The notes below the pieces were generated by a model. The model made no database searches, was not told where the DNA came from, and worked only from the letters and a program-made list of their open reading frames with translations. The position numbers were made by a program, and so were the translations under genes. 64,000 nucleotides of DNA from Brevibacterium sp. 239c (GTDB taxonomy: Bacteria; Actinomycetota; Actinomycetes; Actinomycetales; Brevibacteriaceae), in the NCBI RefSeq assembly GCF_900169365.1, contig NZ_FXZH01000002.1, positions 1 through 64,000 of the forward strand, read 5' to 3'. Shown here piece after piece: positions 17,689-26,524 of this stretch. Every line of letters starts with the position of its first letter. Position 1 is the stretch's first letter.

Positions 17689-18581
17689 GCACCACCTTGG
17701 GCATCGTCGTGGTTCCGAGGGCGGCGTGGGGCGGCGAGGGAAACCGAAAGGACGAGGTCGTCGTCGCGCAGCAACACGGGCAGGCTTTCGCCGATCAACA
17801 GGCGCAGCAGCACACCCCTCCCGAGGCCGGTAGCGGTGTAGGCGGGGTGGGGGTTGCCCAGCAGCGCCTTCAACAGTGCTGTCCAGGACTGGCTGGGGAT
17901 GTCGAGCAGGGCGCGGGCATGCTTGTCCCGTCGCAGCCCTTCGTAGGCGGCTTGGCGGGTACCGGCCTGGGTGAGCGCTCCGCAGGCGTGCTCGATCGCG
18001 GCTCGGGCCGTGTCGGCGGGCCAGTCCAGGAGCGTGAACAGCGCGATCGCGTCTTCGACTGCCGAGCCTGCTGAGGTGCTGGCTCGCTCCGATGCCGGGG
18101 TCTCGTCGTTGCCGTCTGGTGCGTCGGCGGCGGGGATGTGGAAGGCGGGGTGGTAGTCGGTCAGTGGGGTCTCGCGGTCGGAGAACCGTTCAGGGTCGTG
18201 GAAGGCAGAGATGTGGGGGCGGCGGGCTTGGTGGACCGAGCAGAGCAGTCCCTGGGCGCGTTCTTCGAAGATGCAGGTGATCCGCACCGCGTGCGTGATG
18301 ACCGCCCACGGATCGTGCGCCTCGCGTGCTGCCCTGGTGCGCATCACATCGAACGCCGCCGAGGCGGCCTCCCACGGGTCCAGCCCGTGCTTGCGCGCCA
18401 ACGGCGCGTACTTCTTCGCGGTGAACTGCATCAGCTCCGCCGCTTGCGCATCGTACGCCCAGGCGCGCCGCCCGCCGTGGTGGAGCCGGTGCAGCAGTGC
18501 GCGCAGACCCTCACCGGTCGTGAAGTCCGCGCGGTCAGATCCTGTGGTCGGGTCGCTGGTGGGGTGTGTGTTCTCGGTCAT
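17685..18581 (-). CDS. Conserved element protein of unknown function, 298 aa
   Basis: A soluble, Ala/Arg/Asp-rich protein beginning at ATG 18581 with a strong AGGAGGT site. A conserved-looking central part (LARKHGLDPWEAASAAFDVM ... AVITHAVRITCIFEERAQGL) suggests a helical fold. There is no catalytic signature. It is co-transcribed with, and overlaps, the ParB-like gene, which suggests a role in element maintenance rather than in the secretion channel. I do not recognise the family. Confidence 0.7.
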   Translation of the reverse strand: MTENTHPTSDPTTGSDRADFTTGEGLRALLHRLHHGGRRAWAYDAQAAELMQFTAKKYAPLARKHGLDPWEAASAAFDVMRTRAAREAHDPWAVITHAVRITCIFEERAQGLLCSVHQARRPHISAFHDPERFSDRETPLTDYHPAFHIPAADAPDGNDETPASERASTSAGSAVEDAIALFTLLDWPADTARAAIEHACGALTQAGTRQAAYEGLRRDKHARALLDIPSQSWTALLKALLGNPHPAYTATGLGRGVLLRLLIGESLPVLLRDDDLVLSVSLAAPRRPRNHDDAQGGA

Positions 18582-18674
18582 GGTCAGGGCACCTCCTGAC
18601 AAGCAGGTGCGCACGCCATCCCCAACATCGCTGTCGGTCCTCGTTGACGCACGCATCGCTTGTCACCGCCCTAC

Positions 18675-19094
18675 TCAGCTCAACCCGACGCCGGGCCGGG
18701 ACGGAGCGGCCTGCCCCGTGCTGCCACGGCCGAATGCTGCCAGTGGTGGCAACCGGCGGGTCCGCTCACCCAGGTCACGAACACCCGTGGCGAGCGGCGC
18801 GCGGGTACGGCGGGCCAGCTCGACCTCGAAATCGACACCCCGGCCAGCGAGGGCCGCGCCCTGGCGAGCGATGAGATCCGTGGGCCGCACCCACTCCACA
18901 CCCCGCGCACGGCTCACCTCCGCCGCTGGTGTCTGCCGCTCGGTTCCGCGTCGGCGGGAGGCCCGTGCTGCCCGGACCGCGTCCGGTGCCTCGAGTTTTT
19001 CAACCGCCTCCGACGCCGGGCGAACGGTCCCTACATCGGGTGCCCGATCGTCAGCATCGGGTCGTCGCAGGTCGTGGTCGTGTTCGGGACTCAT
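18675..19094 (-). CDS. Small charged protein of unknown function
   Basis: A 139-aa, Arg/Asp/Glu-rich, probably soluble protein with no recognised domain. The evidence for coding is its ATGA overlap with the DUF2637 gene upstream, its place in an otherwise gap-free operon and actinobacterial codon use. It may be partly disordered. Its role is unknown. Confidence 0.55.
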   Translation of the reverse strand: MSPEHDHDLRRPDADDRAPDVGTVRPASEAVEKLEAPDAVRAARASRRRGTERQTPAAEVSRARGVEWVRPTDLIARQGAALAGRGVDFEVELARRTRAPLATGVRDLGERTRRLPPLAAFGRGSTGQAAPSRPGVGLS

Positions 19095-19897
19095 GGGGTT
19101 GCCTCCTCGTCATCGGTGCTGTCGGTAAGGTGCGCGCCGGTGAACCACCGGCCCACCGTGGAGGGGTGCACGCCCAAATCACGGGCGATCTTCTTGTTCG
19201 ACCACCCCTGCCCGCGCAGCTGCGCTGCCCGAGCACGCCGATCGGTGCGCGCCACCCCCGAGTCGGTCGTCGGCTCACTGTCCCGATCTGCCGATGCCTG
19301 CGCTGTGCCGGGTGCTATAGCCTGTTCGCTCTCCTCTGCTGGCGCCGGCAACGCCGCGATCTCCTCGACCTCGGCCGACGACACCGTCCCCGGCCCAGGT
19401 GCCGAAGCCCACTCTTCGATGGGCGCGGATATGTCAGGGGACACGGCGTCGTCGCTGGACATCAGCGTGTCGGGGGCTGGTTGCGGTCGGGTGAGGATGA
19501 CGGTCAGGTGAGTGATCGCCAGCAGCACCACGGGAGGTACCGCGGCAACGGCCGCGGCCAGCACTCCGGGGACATCAGCATCCGCGGCGACGACAGCGTG
19601 GAGGGCGTTGGCGATCACCGACACGGCGGACCCACCGATCAGCAGCGCCCACGGATACCACGCCGACCGCTGACCGGCTAGGGCAACGGCGGCGACGGTG
19701 GCGACAACGATGATGCCGTCCACGATCAGCGGCCACGCCCACGCCTGCGAACCGCCGACCCCGGACCGAGCAGCCAGATCGGCCAGCGCGGTGAACGAGA
19801 GCCAGAACGCTCCGGCGGCGATGAACACGGTCCCCGCCACCGCGGTGACCACCGCCCAACGCCGGTTCCTCTGCCCGGTGCTGGCATGGATGGTCAT
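19091..19897 (-). CDS. DUF2637 membrane protein with C-terminal HTH
   Basis: A 268-aa protein. Residues 15-140 contain four hydrophobic helices and the DUF2637 signature (FTALADLAARSG, then AWPLIVDGIIVVATVAAVAL). A long acidic linker follows, and then an HTH at the C-terminus (GQGWSNKKIARDLGVHPSTV). DUF2637 proteins resemble SpdA/Spd plasmid-spread proteins of actinomycetes. The joined HTH may let the membrane protein contact element DNA. The ATG at 19897 overlaps the primase stop by ATGA. Confidence 0.82.
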   Translation of the reverse strand: MTIHASTGQRNRRWAVVTAVAGTVFIAAGAFWLSFTALADLAARSGVGGSQAWAWPLIVDGIIVVATVAAVALAGQRSAWYPWALLIGGSAVSVIANALHAVVAADADVPGVLAAAVAAVPPVVLLAITHLTVILTRPQPAPDTLMSSDDAVSPDISAPIEEWASAPGPGTVSSAEVEEIAALPAPAEESEQAIAPGTAQASADRDSEPTTDSGVARTDRRARAAQLRGQGWSNKKIARDLGVHPSTVGRWFTGAHLTDSTDDEEATP

Positions 19898-20838
19898 GAC
19901 AGCCCCCGCACCTGAGGGGACGACCGCGCGGCCGCGTCCCGGCTGAACCAACTGCCAGTTGCCGACGAGCCGTCCTGTAGCCGCGAGGAGGTCTGGGGTC
20001 GGGGTTGAACGGTGCGATAGGCGGAGCGGACAGTCGCGGTAATCTCTCGCTCACCCAGCCCCGCCTCCGAGGCCGCGGCCGCAAGCACCTCCAGCGCCTC
20101 CGGCGCCGGAAGGTCGTTCTCTGCGAGGCGGCAGGCCGCCCAGAACAGGCCACGGTTTCGCTCGCCCTCGCCACGGTTGGCGACCCATTCCGCCAACTGC
20201 GACACATCCGCCTGCTGCCCCACGCTCGGGCTCGCCGGCCAGCGCGGCGCGGGCCGGGGGTCGAGGATGTCCCGCAACGCATCCGAATCCACCGTGGTGC
20301 TGGGGCCGGTGCTTATCTGCCGAACCCGATACTCGGCGCCCGTGCCATTGCTGACCACCCTGGAGGGCGGGACGATGATGTAGCCGCCGTCGCCACGGAA
20401 GTCGATCCCGGCGCGAGCGGCCTGCCACGACCGCTGCACCACGCCCGGCGTCGCCGGGTAGTAGGCGTGCATCCCATCGGACGGCGTGGTCACGAGGAAC
20501 TGCCATCCACCGACGAGCCCGGCACGGTGGGCGCGGTTGAACGCCGCGAACCCGTTGACGGGGCCGTGGACGTCGACATCGACCACGACGACACCGGAGG
20601 CCGTGCCGGTCGGCACGCCAATATTCGCGGTCGGGTGCTTTCTCCACCACGCCTCCGTCTGGTCGGGGTCTCTGGTGGCGTCGTGGAACCCGTGCTCGGT
20701 CAGCGGGCGCTTACCGCCCGGTTGACATGGGAACACAGGTACTCCCGCACCGGCGAGTTCCCGCGCGACGGCCGAGGCCGGCCACCGGAAGGTCATGCGC
20801 GTTAGTACGCCGGCGAGGCCGTCGGGGGAAGTCATCAC
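19894..20838 (-). CDS. Bifunctional DNA primase/polymerase domain protein
   Basis: A 314-aa Prim-Pol (AEP superfamily) protein. The N-terminal half shows the family landmarks: FPCQPGGKRPLTEHGFHDAT, GVPTGTASGVVVVDVDVHG with the catalytic Asp pair, and DFRGDGGYIIVPPS. The C-terminal part is helical and ends in a disordered tail. It would prime complementary-strand synthesis after transfer or drive element replication. Start GTG 20838 (GTGA overlap with ardC) or ATG 20835. Confidence 0.87.
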   Translation of the reverse strand: MMTSPDGLAGVLTRMTFRWPASAVARELAGAGVPVFPCQPGGKRPLTEHGFHDATRDPDQTEAWWRKHPTANIGVPTGTASGVVVVDVDVHGPVNGFAAFNRAHRAGLVGGWQFLVTTPSDGMHAYYPATPGVVQRSWQAARAGIDFRGDGGYIIVPPSRVVSNGTGAEYRVRQISTGPSTTVDSDALRDILDPRPAPRWPASPSVGQQADVSQLAEWVANRGEGERNRGLFWAACRLAENDLPAPEALEVLAAAASEAGLGEREITATVRSAYRTVQPRPQTSSRLQDGSSATGSWFSRDAAARSSPQVRGLS

Positions 20839-21935
20839 AGGCCCCGTTCCTGCGGCACGATGGCGGGGCTGGCCCGGGCGCCAGGTGCGGTCAGCGGCAC
20901 ACTCTGTCGCCGGCGCGCTGGCTGGTCATGTGCCGGCTGGGCACGCTGTGGCGCCTCGCGGTCGAGGCCGGGCGGGGTCCCGTCGCCGAGCTGGGCGGTG
21001 TCGAGCTGATCCAGGATCGACAGGGCAGTTTTGCGGACCCGTTCGCCTGTGGCCTTGACGATGTCGGCCGGTTCCTTGCCATCCACGCGGGCGGCCCAAG
21101 TGGCGACGTACGGAATCGTGTAATCCGAGGTGTCCATTCCGTGGGCGGCACCTACCATCAGCGCGACCGATTCGGCCTCGACCTCACCGATCCCGCGATG
21201 CTGTCGCGCGTCCTCCTGGTCAGGCCCGTGCATGAGCACATGCCCCAGTTCGTGAGCGAGAGTCTTCACCTGGGCGGCGGGGTCCATGTTCTCCCGCACC
21301 GTCACCGTCCGGACTTCGAAGTCCGTGACCCCATTGGCGCCGTGGATTATCCCCTCGTGCGGCACCGGCGATACCTCGAACCCGGCCGCGCGGACCTGGA
21401 AGGCAAGCCCGTCCCACAGTCCGCCGGGTGCCTCGCCTTTCAGCAGGGTCGGGGTCGGATGCTCCGGGATCGGATCGCCAGCCGTCTGGGAGGCATCCCA
21501 GACATATGCCGGCCGCACCCCGACCATGCGGGTCCGGGCCACTTCGCCGGGCGTGGGCTTCTCGCCCCGGTTCAGACGTCTCCACAACTCCGGATCGGCC
21601 GGGTTCGCCGAGGCGAACCGGCCCGTGATCGGAGCGAGAATCTGGTAGCCGGCCTGGCCTTTCTCAACCTGGCGGCCCAGCTGCTGCCACTGCTTGTAGC
21701 CGGCCACATACGACGGCACCGGGTCAGGCACGCGACCTGCCTCGAACGCTTCCCCGTGCTGCGCCCAGATCAGCAGAACGTTGTTGAAGCTGCGGGACCG
21801 GAACCGGGCCGCGAACGACAGGGCCTTCGCCCAGTCCTCACCGGAGACCAGCTGCTCAACCGCGCTCGTCAGTTTCCCATGCAGCTCGTCGAGCTTCGCC
21901 TCCCGCGCCCGGCGGGCTTCCTCCCTCGTCGCCAT
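20835..21935 (-). CDS. ardC: ArdC-like antirestriction protein
   Basis: A 366-aa protein that begins the transfer operon. Residues 1-130 match the ArdC N-terminal single-stranded-DNA-binding domain (FRSRSFNNVLLIWAQHG, GYKQWQQLGRQVEKGQAGYQ). Residues about 225-290 carry a zinc-protease-like HELGH motif with a downstream Glu in EVEAESVALMVG. ArdC protects incoming DNA from restriction. The tail is Pro/Arg-rich. The ATG has a GGGAGGAGG site. Being first in the operon fits expression early after entry. Confidence 0.87.
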   Translation of the reverse strand: MATREEARRAREAKLDELHGKLTSAVEQLVSGEDWAKALSFAARFRSRSFNNVLLIWAQHGEAFEAGRVPDPVPSYVAGYKQWQQLGRQVEKGQAGYQILAPITGRFASANPADPELWRRLNRGEKPTPGEVARTRMVGVRPAYVWDASQTAGDPIPEHPTPTLLKGEAPGGLWDGLAFQVRAAGFEVSPVPHEGIIHGANGVTDFEVRTVTVRENMDPAAQVKTLAHELGHVLMHGPDQEDARQHRGIGEVEAESVALMVGAAHGMDTSDYTIPYVATWAARVDGKEPADIVKATGERVRKTALSILDQLDTAQLGDGTPPGLDREAPQRAQPAHDQPARRRQSVPLTAPGARASPAIVPQERGL

Positions 21936-22144
21936 CGTCCGGCCTCCTCCCGGTAGGGCCGGCCACCGGGCTGGTGGTCGGTCCTACACCTGCGAGGTGC
22001 GCCAGGAGCATCCGGCGAGTCGAGACGGTCAGCGAACAAGCAAATCGGTAGGTTGGCCGCCAGGAAGCTCGCGTACTCCTGACGTAGACAACGGCATATC
22101 AGCCAACACGCCACCGTGGGGCTCAGCACCGCGCAAGGTGTCGT

Positions 22145-23074
22145 TTAGGTGGGCAGGAATGTCCGATCAATGGGCACATCGCCGCCGATGAACCGCATCG
22201 TTCGATAGCGACTCGGTGTGATCCCCACGCACTCTCGGAAGGCCCCCGATGCCCGGTTCCGGGACTGCCAGCCAACCTGGCGACCGGCCTCCGTGACGGA
22301 CAAGTCGGTTTCCCGCAGGAGCCTGGCCATCTCCTCCACACGGAGCATCGTCAGGTAGGTCATCGGGGTCTTCCCAAAGGCGTCCGCGAACACTCGGGTG
22401 AGTTGCTTCGACGACAGATGGACCATGTTGGCCAACTCTGGCAACGTCCATGCCCTGGCCACATCAGCATGTAAAGCGACGTGAACCTCCCGGGCCTCGA
22501 CACGCAGCGGCGCGAAGCGGCGATCGCGCGGGATTGTCGGCCGAATATGGGCCCGTTGCAGCGGTGAAGTGCGGAGCGGCGAGATGCGGATGAACGGAGC
22601 AACCACGTCGATGACCGCGTGCAACAGTGCCTGCATCCGATGGAAGCGCTGCCGGTAGGCCTGACCGATGCTCAAGGCGACCAATTCATCCAACCACGGC
22701 ATCAACATGCCGGTCCGATCTTCACCGAGGCGGAGCAATTGGGCGGGCTCGGTAAAGGTCGTGTCCGCGAAGCCTTGCGCGTCCAGCCGGTCGTGCAGGA
22801 GCTCGACATGCTGCCAGAACAGTTGATCGAGGACGTAGTCAGTGTCGAGGTAGATCGTCGTGACCGTGATGTGCCCCTCCGGCTCCGATCCGCAGAGGAC
22901 GTTCGCGCCGAGCAGGATCACGTCGCCGACATTGACGGGCTGTTCACCGAACTCGCTGAAGAGGATGGCGCCACCGTCGCGGACCACGATCAGCTTGACG
23001 CAGTCGTACGCGACGGGGCCACTGGGATTGTGGATGGTGCGTGTCCGGGCGAGCAGGGGGTCGTACGGTGCCAT
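22145..23074 (-). CDS. AraC-family transcriptional regulator
   Basis: A 309-aa protein with an N-terminal cupin-like sensor half (SEFGEQPVNVGDVILLGANV) and a C-terminal double HTH of the AraC type: LPELANMVHLSSKQLTRVFA, then ARLLRETDLSVTEAGRQVGW and GITPSRYR. It stands between the transfer operon and the copper genes, in the same orientation but with gaps of about 200 bp on both sides. Similar regulators are frequent on actinobacterial mobile elements. The target is not evident. Confidence 0.85.
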   Translation of the reverse strand: MAPYDPLLARTRTIHNPSGPVAYDCVKLIVVRDGGAILFSEFGEQPVNVGDVILLGANVLCGSEPEGHITVTTIYLDTDYVLDQLFWQHVELLHDRLDAQGFADTTFTEPAQLLRLGEDRTGMLMPWLDELVALSIGQAYRQRFHRMQALLHAVIDVVAPFIRISPLRTSPLQRAHIRPTIPRDRRFAPLRVEAREVHVALHADVARAWTLPELANMVHLSSKQLTRVFADAFGKTPMTYLTMLRVEEMARLLRETDLSVTEAGRQVGWQSRNRASGAFRECVGITPSRYRTMRFIGGDVPIDRTFLPT

Positions 23075-23126
23075 GTCCGCCCCCCAGCTCTCTCGTTGTT
23101 ACGCCCGTGTGGAGATGGAGAACGGG

Positions 23127-23258
23127 CTATCGACAGCTTCTGTCGGTTGACGTGCGTGCGGTGATGACCCATCGAAGTGCATTGCAGCAACGGCTGATCG
23201 AGACGCTGACGTCGCCCGAGTCGAGAGCCGATTTCAATGTGTGGGCGAGGGTTCTCAT
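23127..23258 (-). CDS. Short ORF after csoR with a strong ribosome site
   Basis: A 43-aa frame starting at ATG 23258, ten bases after the csoR stop and preceded by AGGAGGAACAC. The product (MRTLAHTLKSALDSGDVSVS, then a Cys-Cys-containing tail) matches nothing I know. The strong site suggests either a genuine peptide or the 5' remnant of a longer csoR-linked gene that has been truncated. Confidence 0.35.
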   Translation of the reverse strand: MRTLAHTLKSALDSGDVSVSISRCCNALRWVITARTSTDRSCR

Positions 23259-23268
23259 GTGTTCCTCC

Positions 23269-23583
23269 TCAGGACTTGACGAGTCTGGCGATGGCTTCGG
23301 AGGCTTCTCCGATCTTCTCTTCTGCCTCGGCCCCGCCGTTGTGGATGGCTCCGGCGACACAGTGTTTGAGGTGGTCGTCGAGCAGACCAAGGGCGACGTT
23401 CTCCAGGGCGGAGGTGATGGCACTGATCTGGGTGAGGATGTCGATGCAGTACGTGTCTTGGTCGACCATCCGGTGGATGCCGCGGGCCTGGCCCTCGATA
23501 CGCTTGATGCGCGCCAGATAGCGGGTCTTGTCACTGATATAGCCATGGCTGGCTTCGGTCACTGATGTGGTGACGGTGTCCAT
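23269..23583 (-). CDS. csoR: CsoR-family copper-sensing repressor
   Basis: A 104-aa all-helical metal sensor. The Cu(I) ligand set of CsoR is intact: C46 (DTYCIDIL), H71 and C75 (DDHLKHCV). The N-terminal RIKRIEGQARGI helix is the DNA-contact region. It should release its operators when Cu(I) binds. Its gene follows copB by 49 bp. A matching palindrome lies about 6.5 kb away before copZ, so the repressor probably acts on that operon in trans. Confidence 0.93.
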   Translation of the reverse strand: MDTVTTSVTEASHGYISDKTRYLARIKRIEGQARGIHRMVDQDTYCIDILTQISAITSALENVALGLLDDHLKHCVAGAIHNGGAEAEEKIGEASEAIARLVKS

Positions 23584-23632
23584 GACGTCTCCTCCTGATT
23601 CGAGTGGTGTCGGCTCCGGCAGCGGCGGCCGT

Positions 23633-25777
23633 TCATGTGGATGGGCCAGCGTCGAGAAGTCTTGTCGTGCTGGCCGCGGGCTTGAGGTCGAGGCGACGGA
23701 GCAGCTGCGCGTTGAGGGCCACGACGACGGTGGAGACGGACATGAGGATCGCGCCGACGCTCATGGGCAGCACGAATCCGATGGGGGCGAGGACGCCTGC
23801 GGCCAGAGGCACGGAGATGAGGTTGTAGCCGGCGGCCCACCAGAGGTTCTGCTTCATCTTCCGATAGGTTGCGCGGGAGAGGTCGATGACGGACAGCACC
23901 GAACGTGGGTCCGAGGAGGCCAGGATGACGCCTGCCGAACCGATGGCGACATCGGTTCCTGCGCCGATCGCGATGCCGACGTCGGCTCGGGCGAGGGCAG
24001 GGGCGTCGTTGACGCCGTCGCCGACCATCGCGACCTTGCGACCCTCTTCTTGGAGGTCGGCAACCTTGGCGGCCTTGTCTTCGGGGCGGACTCCGGCGCA
24101 GACCCGGTCGATGCCCAGGTCCTTGGCCACGGTGTCTGCTACGGCCTGGGCGTCGCCGGTGATCATGACCACTTGCGCACCGACAGTGTGCAGGGCGTTG
24201 ACGGCTTCGCGGGATTCGGGCCTGATCTCGTCGGCAAGGCGTAGTGCGCCGATGATCTGACCGTCGGCGAGTACGTGGAGAATGATCGCGCCTTCCTCCC
24301 GCCAGGTGTCGGCGACGGGGACCTCGTCCTGCTGGTGCTGGTCAAGCAGGTAGGGGCCGCCGACGGTGATGACGGTGTTCTGCACGGTGGCTTTCACGCC
24401 GACTGCTGGGGAGGAGGAGAAGTCCGCCGCGGCGGGTACGTCCAGTTTGCGGGTGTGGGCGGCGCCCACGATGGCTCGAGCGAGTGGATGTTCGCTGTCG
24501 GTCTCAGCGGCCGCGGCTAAGGCAAGCACCTCGTCCTGGCTGCGGTTCCCGACGGGTTCGACCGCGGTGACGGTGGGCTCGCCCTTGGTCAAGGTGCCGG
24601 TCTTGTCGAACAGCACCGTGTCGACGGTGCGCATGGATTCCAAGGCGAGGCGGTCCTTGACCAGGACGCCGCCGCGGGCGGCGCGTTCGGTTGCGATGGA
24701 CACGACCAGCGGGATCGCCAGACCCAGGGCGTGAGGGCAGGCGATCACGAGCACGGTGATGGTGCGGACCACGGCATCGTCGGGCAGCCCGACCAATGAC
24801 CAGACGGCCGCGGTGATCACCGCAGCGCTGAGTGCGTACCAGAACAGCCACGCCGCTGCCGTGTCCGCGATCCGCTGGGCACGGGAGGTAGAGGCCTGGG
24901 CATCGGTGACGAGTTTCTGGATGCCGGCCAAGGCGGTGTCGTCGCCGGTGGCGGTGACCTCGACCCGCAGGCCGGAATCGGTGGCGATGGTGCCGGCGAC
25001 CACCCGTTCACCGGTCTCTCGCCGGACGGTCTTGGACTCACCAGTGACCATCGACTCGTCCATGCTGGCACTACCGTCGACGATCTTTCCGTCGGCGGGT
25101 ACCGAGGACCCCGGCCGAACAATAACCAGATCGCCGACGGTCAGGTCGGCGGGTGCCACCTTCACCACGGCGTCGCCGTCGAGCTTCTCGGCCTCGTCCG
25201 GTAGCAGCGCAGCCAGCGAATCCAGCGCCGAGGTTGTCTGGGCCAGGGAACGCATCTCGATCCAGTGGCCCAGCAGCATGATGACGACCAGCAGGGCCAA
25301 CTCCCACCAGAAGTTCAGCTCGTGGCTGATCAGGTACAGGCTCGCGCCCCACGAGGAGGCGAAGGCGACCGTGATCGCCAGGGCAATCAGCAGCATCATT
25401 CCGGGTTTGCGGGAGCGGATCTCGCTCAGCCCGCCGGTGAGGAACGGCCAGCCGCCCCAGAAGTACATGACCGTGCCCAGGGCCGGGGAGACCCAGCGAA
25501 CCCACTCGGCCTCGGGCAGAGAGTAGCCGATGAGGTGGGCAAACATATCGTTGAAACCCACCACGGGGACAGCAACAACGAGCATGATCCAGAACAGCCG
25601 GCGGAACTGTCCCACATGGTCACCGTGACCGGCATGGCCGCCGTGCCCGTGATCGTGACCGCCGTGGCTCGTGGGGGCGTCGTGATCCGCGTGCTCGTGA
25701 TGGTTGGCGAGAGTGACGCCCCCGCCTCGTCCCGAGCGGTCCTCAGAATGGCTGTGGTTCGTATGTTCGTCGTTCAT
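23633..25777 (-). CDS. copB: P1B-type heavy-metal ATPase with CPH motif (CopB-like)
   Basis: A 714-aa copper-translocating ATPase. Its N-terminus is His-rich (HHEHADHDAP, then GGHDHGHGGHAGHGDH) and has no CxxC metal-binding domain. The transmembrane metal motif is CPH (VLVIACPHALGLA), characteristic of CopB-like P1B-3 pumps, in contrast to the CPC of the copA below. The phosphorylation site DKTGTLTKG, TGES and [10 protein letters not shown] are present. The ATG at 25777 is the likely start; a GTG at 25813 would add 12 residues. The two ATPases would cover different copper states or affinities. Confidence 0.92.
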   Translation of the reverse strand: MNDEHTNHSHSEDRSGRGGGVTLANHHEHADHDAPTSHGGHDHGHGGHAGHGDHVGQFRRLFWIMLVVAVPVVGFNDMFAHLIGYSLPEAEWVRWVSPALGTVMYFWGGWPFLTGGLSEIRSRKPGMMLLIALAITVAFASSWGASLYLISHELNFWWELALLVVIMLLGHWIEMRSLAQTTSALDSLAALLPDEAEKLDGDAVVKVAPADLTVGDLVIVRPGSSVPADGKIVDGSASMDESMVTGESKTVRRETGERVVAGTIATDSGLRVEVTATGDDTALAGIQKLVTDAQASTSRAQRIADTAAAWLFWYALSAAVITAAVWSLVGLPDDAVVRTITVLVIACPHALGLAIPLVVSIATERAARGGVLVKDRLALESMRTVDTVLFDKTGTLTKGEPTVTAVEPVGNRSQDEVLALAAAAETDSEHPLARAIVGAAHTRKLDVPAAADFSSSPAVGVKATVQNTVITVGGPYLLDQHQQDEVPVADTWREEGAIILHVLADGQIIGALRLADEIRPESREAVNALHTVGAQVVMITGDAQAVADTVAKDLGIDRVCAGVRPEDKAAKVADLQEEGRKVAMVGDGVNDAPALARADVGIAIGAGTDVAIGSAGVILASSDPRSVLSVIDLSRATYRKMKQNLWWAAGYNLISVPLAAGVLAPIGFVLPMSVGAILMSVSTVVVALNAQLLRRLDLKPAASTTRLLDAGPST

Positions 25778-25859
25778 ATCCGATCCGTTCTTCTTGTTCC
25801 CGTCCGGGAGCACCTAGCCGTTGCCCCTAAGAAGCAGGCTGTATCTCGCTTTCGATGAC

Positions 25860-26021
25860 CTACTTGTGGTTCGTCATCGTCATGCCGTCCGCCTCGTAGT
25901 TGACGACGTAAACGGTCTTCTCCGTTGAGTAGGCGATGGTGGCCACGGCGGCCTTCGTGTTGTCGATGCGCAGGGTCATCTCGGTGCTCACCGGGTATTT
26001 GGGCTCGGCGGCTGTCGTCAT
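25860..26021 (-). pseudogene. Truncated YdhK/DUF1541-like protein
   Basis: A 53-aa frame containing KYPVSTEMTLRIDNTKAAVA and KTVYVVNYEADGMTMTNHK. This corresponds to one YdhK/DUF1541 repeat, but the normal continuation after NHK (WV and an acidic segment) is missing because a stop follows at once. No ribosome site or secretion signal precedes the ATG. It looks like a fragment of a secreted metal-associated protein left between the copper genes. A functional mini-protein cannot be excluded. Confidence 0.55.
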
Positions 26022-26167
26022 TTCGTCAGGCCCGGTTTGTAGGGGCCTTGGGTTCTCCAACGGGCAAACTCATCGTCCGAACGATCGCTGTGCTCGGTGG
26101 CCACAGGGTGAGCACGACTTGTCGTCACGTTCCACTTGCGCCCGGTAGTTGCAGCTTTGAGGAGAAG

Positions 26168-26206
26168 GACTCCGCGCTTCCCGATGAGTTTGAGAAGCGC
26201 GGAGTC
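26168..26206 (-). terminator. Terminator-like hairpin after the copper operon
   Basis: GACTCCGCGCTTC (26168-26180) and GAAGCGCGGAGTC (26194-26206) are perfect 13-bp inverted arms around a 13-base loop. The hairpin sits 15 bp past the stop of the YHS gene in the direction of transcription. There is no long T run, as is usual in GC-rich actinobacteria. Confidence 0.7.
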
Positions 26207-26220
26207 TGCCCTGCCCATCG

Positions 26221-26490
26221 TTACGTGGCTGTGGCGTAGCGATCGGGGTCGGCGTCGAACAGTGGGCCGCACGAGGCGCAGCACAGCCAGTACCGCTGGC
26301 CGTTGTGCTCGCGGTAGAGACCGGCGGCCTCAGCGTCGGTCTTGACGACCGGGGTGCCGGCCATCACCGGGCATTCGGCCATCTCGATGTCGGGGGTCTG
26401 AGCAACGGCGTCGGCGCTCGGCGCGTGGCCGCAGCAGCCGCCTCCACTGGACGAGTTGTCGGTTAGGTTCAGGTTTTCGTGTGCAGTCAT
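26221..26490 (-). CDS. YHS/TRASH-type metal-binding protein
   Basis: An 89-aa protein. The N-terminus has a Cys-Cys-Gly-His cluster (GGGCCGHAPS). The C-terminal domain has the YHS/TRASH pattern ECPVMAGTPV ... YWLCCASCGPLFDADPDRY, with Cys pairs able to hold copper or silver. It ends the copZ-copA operon, 34 bp after copA. Such domains act as copper chaperones or sensors for P-type ATPases. Confidence 0.8.
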   Translation of the reverse strand: MTAHENLNLTDNSSSGGGCCGHAPSADAVAQTPDIEMAECPVMAGTPVVKTDAEAAGLYREHNGQRYWLCCASCGPLFDADPDRYATAT

Positions 26491-26524
26491 CGGGTTTCCC
26501 TTCTTGTTGTGTGATGACGGTTGG

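Noticed and set aside
21936..22144. Minus-strand frame upstream of ardC, read for a possible leader protein
   Set aside because: It includes a segment (RQEYASFLAANLPICLFADR) that looks protein-like, but there is no start with a ribosome site and it runs into the ardC start in another frame; treated as the promoter region of the transfer operon, with no clear promoter boxes.
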